A DNA stretch of 64,000 nucleotides, from contig JAAYRU010000053.1 in the NCBI GenBank assembly GCA_012518615.1, forward strand, positions 1 to 64,000, written 5' to 3'. A program made the translations under genes and the position numbers. Positions 24,757-34,288 of the stretch are shown here, one piece after another; within the stretch, counting starts at the first letter, position 1; every line of letters starts with the position of its first letter. The notes beneath the pieces are model-generated. The model had not been told where the DNA came from. It saw only the letters and a list, made by a program, of their open reading frames with translations, and searched no databases. This DNA comes from Christensenellaceae bacterium (GTDB lineage: Bacteria > Bacillota > Clostridia > Christensenellales > Aristaeellaceae).

Positions 24757-26082
24757 TTAAAACGGGAGCTTCATATTGCGCATGGCGCGTCTTCCGCGCT
24801 TGCCCGACATCTGCTTCATCATGCTCTGCATCTGCGTAAACTGGCGCATAAGTTGGTTTACATCCTGCACAGTTACGCCCGCTCCCATTGCAATGCGCTT
24901 TCTACGGCTTGCATTTAGTATTGAAGGTCTGCGGCGCTCAGCAGGTGTCATGGAGCGGATAATAGCTTCCGGCTTTTTAAGAGCATCATCATCTATTTCA
25001 ACGCCCTTTAGCTTGTTAGCACCCGGCAACATGCCTAGTATATTTTGAAGCGGTCCCATCTTTTTGATTTGCTGCATTTGGTCTAAAAAGTCCTCAAGCG
25101 TCATATCAGCGGGGGATTTGGTACGCTCAAGCTTTTCTATCTCCTCTAAATCTACCGCCTGCGTGGTCTTTTCTATTAGAGTAAGCACATCGCCCATGCC
25201 AAGTATGCGTGATGCCATTCTGTCAGGATGGAAAGCTTCAATATCGCTAAGCTTTTCGCCCGTACCTACAAACTTAATTGGCTTACCCGTTACTGCCCTT
25301 ACTGAAAGCGCAGCGCCGCCGCGGGTATCGCTATCGAGCTTAGTAATAATTACGCCATCTATGCCAAGCTGTTCATTAAAGGAGCTAGCGACATTTACAG
25401 CGTCCTGCCCTGTCATAGCGTCTATAACAAGCATTATCTCCTGCGGGCGCACAGCTTCCTTTATGTTTTTAAGCTCCTGCATAAGCTGTTCATCTACATG
25501 CAGCCTGCCTGCAGTATCTATAATCATAACATCGTTGCCCCAGTAGCGCGCTTCTTTTATAGCTTCCTTTGCGGTTATTACAGGGTCCTGCGTGCCTTTT
25601 TCGTAAACGGTAGCGCCTACTTTTTCGCCCACAACTTGCAGTTGCTTAATTGCGGCGGGTCTGTAAATATCGCAGGCTACCAGCATGGGCTTTTTGCCCT
25701 GCTTTATAAGATGCCCCGCAAGCTTTGCTGCCATGGTAGTTTTACCTGCGCCTTGAAGCCCGCATAGCATATATATAGTTGGAACTGAAGAAGACCATGT
25801 AAGCTTCGCATTTGCTCCGCCCATTAGCTCTATCAGTTCTTCGTTTACTATTTTTATTACCTGCTGACCTGCATTTAGAGATGAAAGTATTTCAGAACCT
25901 ATGCTCCTATCTGTTACACGCTTAACAAAATCCTTAACTACTTTGTAGTTTACATCCGCCTCCAGAAGTGAAAAGCGCACCTCCCGCATGGCTTCTTTTA
26001 TGTTCTGCTCGTTAAGCTTACCTTTTCCAGTAAGCTTTTTGAATGTATTTTGCAGCTTTTCAGTAAGCGATTCAAATGCCAT
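24757..26082 (-). CDS. ffh: Signal recognition particle protein Ffh
   Basis: A 441-residue SRP54 GTPase that binds signal sequences on the ribosome and delivers them to FtsY. The N domain starts AFESLTEKLQNTFKKLTGKG; the G domain has CGLQGAGKTTMAAKLAG (near 107), IIDTAGRLHVDE and TKLDSDTRGGAALS; the C-terminal M domain is methionine-rich (MQSMMKQMSGKRGRR), binding the SRP RNA and signal peptides. Its start overlaps ylxM by 11 bases, the classical pair. No SRP RNA gene is in the window. Confidence 0.97.
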   Translation of the reverse strand: MAFESLTEKLQNTFKKLTGKGKLNEQNIKEAMREVRFSLLEADVNYKVVKDFVKRVTDRSIGSEILSSLNAGQQVIKIVNEELIELMGGANAKLTWSSSVPTIYMLCGLQGAGKTTMAAKLAGHLIKQGKKPMLVACDIYRPAAIKQLQVVGEKVGATVYEKGTQDPVITAKEAIKEARYWGNDVMIIDTAGRLHVDEQLMQELKNIKEAVRPQEIMLVIDAMTGQDAVNVASSFNEQLGIDGVIITKLDSDTRGGAALSVRAVTGKPIKFVGTGEKLSDIEAFHPDRMASRILGMGDVLTLIEKTTQAVDLEEIEKLERTKSPADMTLEDFLDQMQQIKKMGPLQNILGMLPGANKLKGVEIDDDALKKPEAIIRSMTPAERRRPSILNASRRKRIAMGAGVTVQDVNQLMRQFTQMQSMMKQMSGKRGRRAMRNMKLPF

Positions 26083-26437
26083 GTTTTTCCTCCTCTGCAG
26101 ATATCATAGAGCCTATTATCAGTTTAACCCTTGTAATATAAGGGTCGTCTGATTTAATTTCACTTAAAACTGAGCTAAGCTCAGTTAATTTATAAAAAGT
26201 TTTGGCAAGCCCTAAGTCTTTTTCAAGCTGGTCTAATTTGTCAAACGAGCGCAAAAGAGTAGAACTTACCCCCTGCCTTGATATGCCAAGCTGCTCCGCT
26301 ATTTCCCCGTATGAGAGGTCTTCATTGCAGTATAGCCTTATTACGCTTAGCTGTCTATCCGTAAGCAATGACACATAAAACGAGGCGAGCATACCATACT
26401 CCACCTTGCGGTTTAACCTTGTATCTACTACGGACAA
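26072..26437 (-). CDS. ylxM: YlxM-type helix-turn-helix protein
   Basis: A 121-residue protein of the YlxM/p13 family, always linked to ffh in Bacillota. The sigma-region-4-like helix-turn-helix is LSYGEIAEQLGISRQGVSST, preceded by LLTDRQLSVIRLYCNED. It has been proposed to modulate the SRP pathway or bind DNA. I use TTG 26437 because GGAGGTAAAA precedes it; an upstream GTG/ATG would place the start within an operator-like palindrome. The promoter has two copies of that palindrome, suggesting regulation, perhaps by this protein itself. Confidence 0.88.
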   Translation of the reverse strand: MSVVDTRLNRKVEYGMLASFYVSLLTDRQLSVIRLYCNEDLSYGEIAEQLGISRQGVSSTLLRSFDKLDQLEKDLGLAKTFYKLTELSSVLSEIKSDDPYITRVKLIIGSMISAEEEKHGI

Positions 26438-26450
26438 TTTTACCTCCATA

Positions 26451-26523
26451 CTGTCAAGTGTTTTCACTTGACAGATGGAATATACATCATATCAGTATTG
26501 TTGTCAAGTGTTTCATGTTGACA
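26451..26523 (-). promoter_or_regulatory. ylxM-ffh promoter with two operator-like palindromes
   Basis: Minus-strand promoter TTGACA (26507-26502), 17 bases, TATATT (26484-26479). A perfect 10-bp palindrome CTGTCAAGTG-TTTT-CACTTGACAG (26451-26474) lies over the expected transcript start and leader. A second, imperfect copy TTGTCAAGTG-TTTC-ATGTTGACA (26501-26523) covers the -35 box. Centres are about 50 bases apart, roughly five helical turns, as for a repressor that loops or binds cooperatively. Confidence 0.75.
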
Positions 26524-26532
26524 CGCAACAAT

Positions 26533-27678
26533 TTATATCTCTATAACTTCAACATCTGATATTGCTTCTTCTATAAGGTTTTCAGCATCAAGGTATTGTT
26601 CTGCCTGCTCCGCTCTGTCTATGCGAGGTTTTGTTACAGGATGCTTTGGGGTGAAAACAGTGCAACAATCCTCATAGGGCAGGCATGAGGTTTCATAGCT
26701 ATCTATTTCTTTAGCTATGTTTATAATATGTTCCTTGTCAAAACCTATAAGCGGACGAAAAACTGGTTTTTCAACCACTATATCCGTACAGCAAAGCGCT
26801 TCCATAGTTTGGCTTGCTACTTGCCCTATGGATTCGCCTGTTATTATAGCCTGCGCTCCGCATGATGAGGCAAGCCTATCCGCAATCCTCATCATAAACC
26901 TGCGCATAATAAGGGTGGTGTAGTTATCGGGGCATTTTTCGTGTATCTCCATCTGTATTTTAGTAAATGGCACTATATATACCTTCATTTTACCAGAATA
27001 TGAGGACAGTATTTTAGCAAGCGACAACACCTTTTCTTTTGAGCGCTCCCCCGTATAGGGAAAGGAATAAAAATGCACCGCACATAGCGACACGCCTCGC
27101 CTTGCAACAAGGTAACCTGCAACGGGGCTGTCTATACCGGCGGATAGAAGCAGCATAGCTTTTCCGTTGCTACCTGAAGGCATACCCCCAACAGCTTCAT
27201 GTACCTTTACATATAGATAAGCTTTATCTCGTATCTCTACATGCAAAGTATTGTCCGGTTCTTTTACATCTACTTTAAGATTAGGGCAATTTCTAAGTAT
27301 TGCAGCACCCAGTTTTGCATTTATTTGGGGGGAATTTAAATTATATTTTTTATCAGCACGCCTTGCGTTTACCTTAAATGTGCCGCTAAAAGGCTTCATC
27401 ATCTCTGCCGCTTGGCTTTCAATATCAGCAAAATCCTCTTTGCTCATCTCCACTGCTTCACAAGCAGAATGCACGCCAAACACCTTACAAACAGCATTTA
27501 TTATTAGGTAGGCATCTTCAAAGCCAGAAACATATATCCTACTATCGCTAAGCCATACGCTTACATCATATTCTACAAGCGCTTCTTTAACCCTTTGCAA
27601 CAGCAACTTTAAAAAATAGGGACGATTCAGCCCCTTTAGGTATATTTCTCCGTATCTTACCATTATTATTTTACGCAT
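26533..27678 (-). CDS. thiI: tRNA 4-thiouridine synthetase ThiI
   Basis: A 381-residue ThiI without the C-terminal rhodanese domain, as usual in Bacillota. It has an N-terminal ferredoxin-like/THUMP part (RKIIMVRYGEIYLKGLNRPY, THUMP to about 165) and a PP-loop pyrophosphatase domain (LLLSAGIDSPVAGYLVARRG near 180). It activates U8 of tRNA with ATP and inserts sulfur supplied as persulfide by a cysteine desulfurase, encoded immediately upstream. The ATG at 27678 has GAGGG before it; an ATG four codons earlier overlaps the desulfurase stop. Confidence 0.95.
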   Translation of the reverse strand: MRKIIMVRYGEIYLKGLNRPYFLKLLLQRVKEALVEYDVSVWLSDSRIYVSGFEDAYLIINAVCKVFGVHSACEAVEMSKEDFADIESQAAEMMKPFSGTFKVNARRADKKYNLNSPQINAKLGAAILRNCPNLKVDVKEPDNTLHVEIRDKAYLYVKVHEAVGGMPSGSNGKAMLLLSAGIDSPVAGYLVARRGVSLCAVHFYSFPYTGERSKEKVLSLAKILSSYSGKMKVYIVPFTKIQMEIHEKCPDNYTTLIMRRFMMRIADRLASSCGAQAIITGESIGQVASQTMEALCCTDIVVEKPVFRPLIGFDKEHIINIAKEIDSYETSCLPYEDCCTVFTPKHPVTKPRIDRAEQAEQYLDAENLIEEAISDVEVIEI

Positions 27679-27686
27679 GTCATCCC

Positions 27687-28826
27687 TCATCTTCTTGTGA
27701 ATTTTTTAAGTATATTATAGTGTTTAAGGCAGCGCTCAGCTGTAAAATCCATCTGCTCTGCGGTATTAAAGGGGCTAAGGCTAAAGCGTATGGCACATGT
27801 TGCCTGCTCTTTTTCTATACCCATAGCCTTTAATACATGGCTTATGTCGTTTTTTCTTGATGAACATGCAGAGCCGTTGCCTACATATATTTCATCGCTT
27901 TCAAGTGCATGGAGCATGGTTTCTGCCCTTACAGGAGCAAAGGATAGGTTTAGTATGTTATCCGCCGCATAAGGGCTTTCAGGTTCAGGACCATTTACTT
28001 TGGCAGTTGGAACAAGCTTTTTTATATTATTATAAAGCCGTATTTTATTTTCCCTCATATTGTTTTCTTTAGGAAAGTGTTTTACCGCCTCATACAGCGC
28101 AGCTATGCCAAGTGTGTTTTCAGTGCCGGGGCGAATATCATATTCCTGCCCACCACCAAAAACTAGCGGATATGCTGTATTTCTTTCACCAAGAGCTAAC
28201 GCTCCAACGCCCTTAAACGCATTTATTTTATGCCCTGAAAGAGTATAGCTGTCTACCCCATATGTTCTTAAATTTATATCCTCACGCATAAAGCCCTGCA
28301 CGCCGTCTACATGGAAAAAAGCATCGCTGCAATACTTATCCCTTAGCTTTGCTATATCGCTTATAGGCTGTATAGCGCCTGTTTCGTTGTTTACATGCAT
28401 AACACATATAAGCTGTACATCGCTTTTTAGCTGTTTTTCTAAAAGCTCAAGGTCTACTATTCCAAAACTATTTACTTTTATTTCTTCAACATTAAAGCCC
28501 TGCTTTTGCGCCTGTAAACAGGCATTTATTACCGCAGGGTGTTCAACAGCACTGTAAAGCACAGTGCCTTTTTTTCTTTGGTGTGAAAGATAGCCCAGAA
28601 TTGCAATATTATTGCTTTCTGTGCCTCCAGAAGTAAATATAAGCCTTTTAGCGCCTAGTAAATCCATTACATATTGGCGGCATTCTTCAATATGTGCGCT
28701 CACCTTAACTGAAGGCGCATACAAAGATGAGGGGTTATAAAACCCACAATCAAAATATTGCTCCACCACAGCCTTTACACTATCCAGCACTGGGGTAGTT
28801 GCGCTGTTATCGAGGTAGCAGTACAT
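27687..28826 (-). CDS. Cysteine desulfurase (NifS/NifZ type)
   Basis: A 379-residue class V PLP aminotransferase-fold enzyme that removes sulfur from cysteine. N-terminal YLDNSATTPVLDSVKAVVEQ, the PLP lysine in YTLSGHKINAFKGVGAL near residue 200 and the catalytic cysteine in VGNGSACSSRKNDIS near 325 are all present. Its stop overlaps the upstream start region of thiI, the nifZ-thiI pairing known from Bacillus, so its main acceptor is probably ThiI. It is the only desulfurase in the window and might also feed the SufB/SufC pair. Confidence 0.95.
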   Translation of the reverse strand: MYCYLDNSATTPVLDSVKAVVEQYFDCGFYNPSSLYAPSVKVSAHIEECRQYVMDLLGAKRLIFTSGGTESNNIAILGYLSHQRKKGTVLYSAVEHPAVINACLQAQKQGFNVEEIKVNSFGIVDLELLEKQLKSDVQLICVMHVNNETGAIQPISDIAKLRDKYCSDAFFHVDGVQGFMREDINLRTYGVDSYTLSGHKINAFKGVGALALGERNTAYPLVFGGGQEYDIRPGTENTLGIAALYEAVKHFPKENNMRENKIRLYNNIKKLVPTAKVNGPEPESPYAADNILNLSFAPVRAETMLHALESDEIYVGNGSACSSRKNDISHVLKAMGIEKEQATCAIRFSLSPFNTAEQMDFTAERCLKHYNILKKFTRR

Positions 28827-29383
28827 TAATTCACCTGATATTTACCTTGCCCTGCGAATTTAATTATCATATTTCTTAAGTGTTCGCTAGGCTCAATAAC
28901 TATCATTTGCTTTTCGTTGCCTTTTACAAAGTAAAAATAGAAAAGCTCCGAATCACGGTTTAGGAACCAGTTAGTAATTTTAACTCCCTGCATACCGCTA
29001 AATCGCTTAAATGAGCCCGATGAAACAAGACCGCAGGCTTCCACATTGCGTACATTCATTGAGCCTAAATTCTTGCGTTTGCGATTATTGAACACCTTGG
29101 CAAAGTCTAAAATGCCGTTTGTGAAGGTGTATTCATATTCTGTTTTAATTTTATCTTTATTAAGAAAAATTAGTACACAGCTAGCAATGGACATTAAAAA
29201 TATTACTATATCGGGAATAATCGCAGCCGAAAAACCTTCGCTAGATATAATAAATATAAGCGGGTTAATCATTATGAGCGCATAAGCACCGCATAAAACC
29301 ATTATAATAATCGACATAATATACATTGCGCTCTGCAATGACGTGTTGTTTTTTACTACTACCTCTTCATGAAATACATCCAC
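28826..29383 (-). CDS. Conserved membrane protein, DUF6106-like
   Basis: A 185-residue protein with two or three hydrophobic segments in its first 75 residues (SAMYIMSIIIMVLCGAYAL, then IIPDIVIFLMSIASCVLIF) followed by a soluble beta-rich part (YEYTFTNGILDFAKVFNNRK, KNLGSMNVRNVEACG) like a membrane-attached PH-type domain. It resembles the DUF6106 proteins found next to nifS-thiI in Clostridia. Start is GTG with GGAGAA upstream; the stop overlaps the desulfurase ATG (TAATG). Function unknown. Confidence 0.7.
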   Translation of the reverse strand: MDVFHEEVVVKNNTSLQSAMYIMSIIIMVLCGAYALIMINPLIFIISSEGFSAAIIPDIVIFLMSIASCVLIFLNKDKIKTEYEYTFTNGILDFAKVFNNRKRKNLGSMNVRNVEACGLVSSGSFKRFSGMQGVKITNWFLNRDSELFYFYFVKGNEKQMIVIEPSEHLRNMIIKFAGQGKYQVN

Positions 29384-29412
29384 TTTAATTTCTCCAGTCT
29401 ATAGTTTAAACA

Positions 29413-30300
29413 CTATTTTACACGCTGTAATAGGCTTTGTGCAAGCGGTGTGAAAAATGCATTATCCTTAAAATCAAAACTTTGAGCATAGTCAACCGCT
29501 TTTTGTACCGCAGTTTCTGCGTCTATTTTAGCTTGCTCAATTCCTTTAAGATTAGTCCAAGTGAGTTTATCCTCATCCTTACCTACTTCTTTTCCCATTT
29601 CTTCGCTTGAGCCAATTACATCGAGTAAATCATCAGTAATTTGGAATGCCAAGCCAAACATTTTTGCATAATTTTCAGCAGCTTCAACTATACTATCATC
29701 GCTTCCTGCAAGCATAAAGCCCGCCCTCATGGATGCTATAAATAAATCAGAAGTTTTGTGCCTGTGTATGTAGCTTAGCATATTTTCATCTGCTACTTTG
29801 CCTTCAAAACTTAAATCCGCTGTTTGCCCAGCAACCATACCGTAGGCACCGGCTCTTTTCGCCATTTCCTTTATTACTTTAAGCGCATGAGGATTATCCG
29901 ACTGCGCCATTATATGAAAAGCCTCAGTTAAAAGCGCGTCGCCCGCTAGTATTGCCGTCCATTCTCCAAACTTACAGTGGTTTGTAGGCTGACCGCGCCT
30001 TAACATATCGTTATCCATGGCAGGCAAATCATCATGTATAAGAGAATACGCATGTATCATCTCTATTGCAACTGCAAAGGGTATTCCGCACTTTACATCG
30101 CCACCCGCAGCTTCAAGTGCCGCAAGCAACAACACCGGCCTTATGCGCTTACCTTTTGAAAGCAGGCTATATCGCATAGCCTCAGCAAGCCTTAGAGGGA
30201 TTTGCCCTTCCTCCCAAGGGGATATAACAAGCGGTATTGCGCTATCAAGCGCCGGCTCTATAATGTTTTGATAATATGTGTATCTATGATTCCACTGCAT
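29413..30300 (-). CDS. ispA: Polyprenyl (farnesyl/geranyl) diphosphate synthase
   Basis: A 295-residue trans-prenyltransferase. First aspartate-rich motif is LIHDDLPAMDND (near residue 82), the second FQITDDLLDVIGSSEEMGKE (near 215), and KGKRIRPVLLLAALEAAG binds substrate. Two small aromatic/bulky residues before the first motif suggest a short product, probably farnesyl diphosphate, the precursor of undecaprenyl carrier. Its ATG overlaps xseB, and the xseA-xseB-ispA order is standard in Bacillota. Confidence 0.94.
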   Translation of the reverse strand: MQWNHRYTYYQNIIEPALDSAIPLVISPWEEGQIPLRLAEAMRYSLLSKGKRIRPVLLLAALEAAGGDVKCGIPFAVAIEMIHAYSLIHDDLPAMDNDMLRRGQPTNHCKFGEWTAILAGDALLTEAFHIMAQSDNPHALKVIKEMAKRAGAYGMVAGQTADLSFEGKVADENMLSYIHRHKTSDLFIASMRAGFMLAGSDDSIVEAAENYAKMFGLAFQITDDLLDVIGSSEEMGKEVGKDEDKLTWTNLKGIEQAKIDAETAVQKAVDYAQSFDFKDNAFFTPLAQSLLQRVK

Positions 30301-30502
30301 CGCTTATATCTATCTCCAAATCTTTATTGAGTAATTTAAGCTTAGTTTCCGCATCGCCGATTTTTTCTTGCAGCTCTTTTATAAGCCGCATTCCTTCTTC
30401 GAATGTTGTAAGCATATCCTCAAGTTTAACATCGGGTTGTTCAAGCTTAGTTATTAGATTTTGAAGCTTTTCCATACCCTTTTCAAAGCTGATATCAGAC
30501 AC
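30284..30502 (-). CDS. xseB: Exonuclease VII small subunit
   Basis: A 72-residue helical protein with FEKGMEKLQNLITKLEQPDV and LEDMLTTFEEGMRLIKELQE, the family signature. It wraps XseA to form exonuclease VII, which degrades single-stranded DNA from both ends. GTG start overlapping the xseA stop by eight bases, with AAGGAGG upstream. Confidence 0.95.
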   Translation of the reverse strand: MSDISFEKGMEKLQNLITKLEQPDVKLEDMLTTFEEGMRLIKELQEKIGDAETKLKLLNKDLEIDISDAVES

Positions 30503-31679
30503 TTTTATCCTCCTTTACTTTTACAATTCCATCATAGAAAGTAATGCTCATTTCCCCCTGTGCATCTTTATATGAGCGCACAAGCTTATCCCCTTTACGC
30601 ACTATGGTATAGCCCCTTTTTAGCGTTTCCATAGGGCTTACAGCGTTTAAATGCTTGCTTGCAGAATCAAGCTGAGCCTTGCATTCTAGCATATGTTTTT
30701 GAACGGACATATTAAGCCTTAATAAGTCTGCATTAATCACATTTTTTAGGTTAGTAAGCTTATGCTCAGGCGATTGACGAATGAGCCTAGCTTTAAGTTG
30801 CTGCACATTGCTATCCTTCCTCTGTATTAGATATTGAGCAGCATTAAACAAACGCCTTTGCTGCTCCATAATTCCAGATTTTAAAGATAGTTTATCAGGC
30901 ACGGCAAATTCAGCAGCTTGAGACGGTGTTGCTGCGCGTACATCAGCGACAAAATCGCAGAGTGTAAAATCGGTATCATGCCCTACGGCAGAAATAACCG
31001 GCACGCTGCAATCCGCAATCGCACGCACCAGAGCCTCATCATTAAAAGGCCATAAATCCTCCATAGAGCCGCCGCCCCTACCTATTATTATTACATCAAC
31101 AAGCCCACTTTTTTCAAAATCCTCTATTGCGCTTTTTAGCTCCGCTGCAGCAGTATCCCCTTGCACTGATGAGGGTCTAAGAAGTAGTGTCATACCCGGG
31201 AAGCGTTTATTTACCACATTGTATATATCGTGAAGCACGGCTCCTGTTTCGGAAGTTATTATACCCACAGCCTTTGGCAGCATGGGCAATGTCTTTTTCC
31301 TTGCAGGGTCGAATAATCCTTCTTTTTCTAGCTTCTCCTTAAGTTTAAGGAACTGTTCGTAAAGCGCTCCTGTACCGCTTTTTTCTATACCTTCTGCGTA
31401 AAATTGATAGCTACCAGCTGCAGTATATAGCCCAACGGAACCCGTTAAAATAACCCTCATGCCGTCCATAGGTACTGTTTTTGCAAGCATATTAAACTGC
31501 CTAAACATAACGCAGGCTATACGGGATTTCTCGTCCTTAAGGGAAAAATACCAATGCCCTGAGGAGTGCTGCTTAAAATTGCTTACCTCTCCCTCTAGCC
31601 TTATAGAATGGAGCATAGGGTCGCTAGCTAGGGTTCTCCTTACATATTCATTTAATGCGCTTACTGAAAGTGTATTCAC
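30495..31679 (-). CDS. xseA: Exonuclease VII large subunit
   Basis: A 394-residue large subunit. The N-terminal OB-fold reads [20 protein letters not shown] and [24 protein letters not shown]; the catalytic part has [39 protein letters not shown] and [19 protein letters not shown]. Coiled-coil C-terminus binds XseB. GTG start overlaps the folD stop (GTGA). Slightly shorter than the Escherichia coli protein (456) in the coiled-coil region, common in Clostridia. Confidence 0.95.
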   Translation of the reverse strand: MNTLSVSALNEYVRRTLASDPMLHSIRLEGEVSNFKQHSSGHWYFSLKDEKSRIACVMFRQFNMLAKTVPMDGMRVILTGSVGLYTAAGSYQFYAEGIEKSGTGALYEQFLKLKEKLEKEGLFDPARKKTLPMLPKAVGIITSETGAVLHDIYNVVNKRFPGMTLLLRPSSVQGDTAAAELKSAIEDFEKSGLVDVIIIGRGGGSMEDLWPFNDEALVRAIADCSVPVISAVGHDTDFTLCDFVADVRAATPSQAAEFAVPDKLSLKSGIMEQQRRLFNAAQYLIQRKDSNVQQLKARLIRQSPEHKLTNLKNVINADLLRLNMSVQKHMLECKAQLDSASKHLNAVSPMETLKRGYTIVRKGDKLVRSYKDAQGEMSITFYDGIVKVKEDKSV

Positions 31680-32512
31680 GCTTTGGCAGCCTCTATTGTG
31701 TTTTGTATTAACATACTTATAGTCATCTTGCCTACACCTCCGGGCACAGGAGTAATGTAGCCTACAACTTCGCTTACGGGTTCAAAATCAACATCGCCAA
31801 CTACTTTTCCGTCTACACGGTTTATCCCCACATCTATAACCACTGCGCCCTTTTTAACCATATCTGCTGTTACAAACTTAGCTTTGCCTACAGCAGCTAC
31901 AAGTATATCTGCATTCTTAGTATAGTCAGACAGATTATTAGTGCGGGAATGGCATATGGTTACAGTGCAGTTGCGGTTTAGAAGCAGCATTGCAATCGGC
32001 TTACCTACTATATTTGACCTGCCTATTACAACGGCGTTTTTGCCTTCAAGCACTATCTTGGCATCATCAAGCATATGCATTATGCCCTTTGGCGTGCAGG
32101 GCAGCATACTCTTTTGACCTGTAAACAGCCTACCTGCATTAGCTATATGGAAGCCATCAACATCCTTTTCCGGCAAAATACGCATTAGCACCTTCTGCAC
32201 ATCTATATGCTTTGGGAGCGGAAGCTGTACCAATATGCCGTTTATTTTTTCATCTATATTTAGCCTATCGATTATTTCGATAAGCTTATCTTGGCTTGTA
32301 TCTTTCTCAAGGCGTATTGTTTTAGAATATATGCCCACTTTTTCACATGCTCGCATTTTATTGCGTACATATATTTGACTAGCAGGGTCTTCCCCCACCA
32401 ATATTACAACTAAACCCGGTACTATACCTTTTTGCTTGAGCTGCGCTACTTCTTGAGCCTGCTGAAGCAATAATTTTTCAGATAGTTCTTTTCCGCTGAG
32501 TATATTAGCCAT
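31676..32512 (-). CDS. folD: Methylenetetrahydrofolate dehydrogenase/cyclohydrolase
   Basis: A 278-residue bifunctional FolD converting 5,10-methylene- to 10-formyl-tetrahydrofolate. The catalytic lysine is in [16 protein letters not shown] near residue 55, the NADP-binding site is [18 protein letters not shown] near 165 and the C-terminal signature [19 protein letters not shown] is intact. It starts inside the end of the M22 gene by eight bases. It supplies one-carbon units for purine synthesis by enzymes such as those upstream of PurB. Confidence 0.96.
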   Translation of the reverse strand: MANILSGKELSEKLLLQQAQEVAQLKQKGIVPGLVVILVGEDPASQIYVRNKMRACEKVGIYSKTIRLEKDTSQDKLIEIIDRLNIDEKINGILVQLPLPKHIDVQKVLMRILPEKDVDGFHIANAGRLFTGQKSMLPCTPKGIMHMLDDAKIVLEGKNAVVIGRSNIVGKPIAMLLLNRNCTVTICHSRTNNLSDYTKNADILVAAVGKAKFVTADMVKKGAVVIDVGINRVDGKVVGDVDFEPVSEVVGYITPVPGGVGKMTISMLIQNTIEAAKA

Positions 32513-33449
32513 CGCTATCCCCTCTATACAAATATTTTTCCATTGCGATTAGTGCTACGCCTACCGCATTATCGCCTGACAAGGCAGCGTCTGCAAAATT
32601 GAACGAATATTCCCCGGATTTATTAAGAAGGTTCCTTAATATTCCTGAAGACGCAACACCGCCAAACACCAGTACAGGCAATTCTCCGCTATTAAAACCA
32701 TTCAAGGTTTTTATTATGCTGCGGTATAGGCAATCATAAATTTCTGCTGCTATTTGGCTGTGCGCTATATCGCCACGGGCAATATCGTCCATAGCCTGTT
32801 TTTCTGCGCCTGATAGGCAGGGACCATCCTCTCTTACAGTTGCGGGGTATTTACCCTCAGCCTTTATGCCCAGTGCCAATTTCTCAAGCTGTACCCCACT
32901 AGGGAAAGGTAGCCCCATGGCTACACCCACCCTATCGACTAGTTGACCGAAATGCAAATCCAGAGATTTTGCAAATAGATTAAATTTACCTTTTTCATAT
33001 AGCATAAAATCCGATGTGCCGCCTGATAGGTGCAGGGCAACGAAAGGCTCTTTAATATGCTCATTTCCAAAAAGCGCTGCCCTTAAATGCCCCATCTGGT
33101 GGGTTGTGTAGTAGCAAGGAATATCAAGTGATTGTGCTATACTCTCTGCAAAGCTTTTCCCCGCAATAAACACGGGCATATATGATTCTTTGCCATCAAC
33201 AGGGCTTGAGGACACACAAACTGCGCTTAATTTATAGCCCTCCAGCTTTTCCATAGCTCTAGCAAAGATTATGGGAAAATTTCTAACATGGGCAAATACG
33301 CCCTCGCTCTGGCGCAACCCCCTTGAACCTTTTTTAACTTCAAGCCCCATTCTTTCAGAGGTGATGATATTGCCTGCTACATCAACCGCTGCAACGGAGG
33401 TAGTATAACAGCTTGTATCAATACCAATAAACGCTTTGTTATCCGCCAT
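32505..33449 (-). CDS. TsaD-like M22 glycoprotease paralogue
   Basis: A 314-residue ASKHA-fold protein related to TsaD, but of the divergent group found beside nusB/folD in Clostridia. [20 protein letters not shown] is the N-terminal phosphate loop; the metal pair HxxxH is kept in [30 protein letters not shown] and [17 protein letters not shown] follow. True TsaD uses a HHMEGH-type site and is somewhat longer, so this is probably not the t6A synthase itself. ATG 33449 overlaps the nusB stop; an upstream TTG is less likely. Confidence 0.85.
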   Translation of the reverse strand: MADNKAFIGIDTSCYTTSVAAVDVAGNIITSERMGLEVKKGSRGLRQSEGVFAHVRNFPIIFARAMEKLEGYKLSAVCVSSSPVDGKESYMPVFIAGKSFAESIAQSLDIPCYYTTHQMGHLRAALFGNEHIKEPFVALHLSGGTSDFMLYEKGKFNLFAKSLDLHFGQLVDRVGVAMGLPFPSGVQLEKLALGIKAEGKYPATVREDGPCLSGAEKQAMDDIARGDIAHSQIAAEIYDCLYRSIIKTLNGFNSGELPVLVFGGVASSGILRNLLNKSGEYSFNFADAALSGDNAVGVALIAMEKYLYRGDSDG

Positions 33450-33849
33450 CAGCGCTACAAGCCTTAGAATAAGCACCAAGCAAGCCGTTTACAAATACAG
33501 CTTCAGAAGGCTCAGAATAGCGCTTTATGATTTCTACAGCTTCATTTATCGCAACGGGAACCGAAGTATCCGAATGATATATTATTTCATAAAGCGCTAT
33601 TCTGAGAGTGGCGCGCACAAATACGGGTATACGGGATAGCTCCCTTTTAGGACTATATTCTGAAATTATACCATCAAGCTCATTAGAGTGGTTGGTTGCC
33701 CCATCAAAAAGCTCATAAACAAAGCCTATATCTTCATCGTCTTTAGGGTACTCAATAAGCCCAAAGAGAGTATCATCTCCACCTTCTCCGCCTATTATAT
33801 TTTCATACACAAGCTGCACGGCAGCTCGCCTTGCTGCGTGTTTAGACAT
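33439..33849 (-). CDS. nusB: Transcription antitermination factor NusB
   Basis: A 136-residue all-helical NusB. It starts SKHAARRAAVQLVYENIIGG and has LSRIPVFVRATLRIALYEII and VAINEAVEIIKRYSEPSEAV-FVNGLL, the conserved RNA/NusE-binding surfaces. With NusE (S10) it binds boxA in rRNA leaders and prevents early termination. It stands between the Asp23 cluster and the M22-folD-xse genes, its usual Clostridia location. Confidence 0.95.
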   Translation of the reverse strand: MSKHAARRAAVQLVYENIIGGEGGDDTLFGLIEYPKDDEDIGFVYELFDGATNHSNELDGIISEYSPKRELSRIPVFVRATLRIALYEIIYHSDTSVPVAINEAVEIIKRYSEPSEAVFVNGLLGAYSKACSADGG

Positions 33850-33892
33850 GCAAACATACCTCTTTAGAGGTTATAAACACAAACAACATCGA

Positions 33893-34243
33893 TTATTCTT
33901 CGTTTTCGCTATCTTCAGGCGCATTATCAGGAGCTTCTTCCGTTTTTTCCGCTAAGTCCTGCCTCATGCTTTCAACCTGCGCCTTTTCTTCTTCACTAAC
34001 TACTATCTTTTTGTTCTGCTCGGGTAATACCTTATCAAAAAAGCTGCCTAAGCTTGATACTACATCCGGTGTTGAGCCAACATAATAACCCACCAAGGTA
34101 AGGCATAGCACGAAAACAGCTTTCCAAAAACCAAGGCTTACTAGTAGTATACCCGCTAAAAAGAATAGAACCGTATAGAACGCCACTCCTGCAGGTGTGC
34201 CAGGCTTTACTTTTTCAAAAGGGCATTTCTTATCTTCATTCAT
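33893..34243 (-). CDS. DUF2273 small membrane protein
   Basis: A 116-residue protein with two adjacent membrane segments (VAFYTVLFFLAGILLVSLGF and AVFVLCLTLVGYYVGSTPD) flanked by a short N-terminus and an acidic, probably disordered C-terminal tail ending in DNAPEDSENEE. This is the DUF2273 family that accompanies Asp23 and AmaP. The hydrophobic hairpin probably sits with AmaP in the membrane; the precise job is unknown. Confidence 0.88.
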   Translation of the reverse strand: MNEDKKCPFEKVKPGTPAGVAFYTVLFFLAGILLVSLGFWKAVFVLCLTLVGYYVGSTPDVVSSLGSFFDKVLPEQNKKIVVSEEEKAQVESMRQDLAEKTEEAPDNAPEDSENEE

Positions 34244-34288
34244 TTTGCTACACTCCTTTTATTTTTATACTGCAACACGGAAGCAGTA

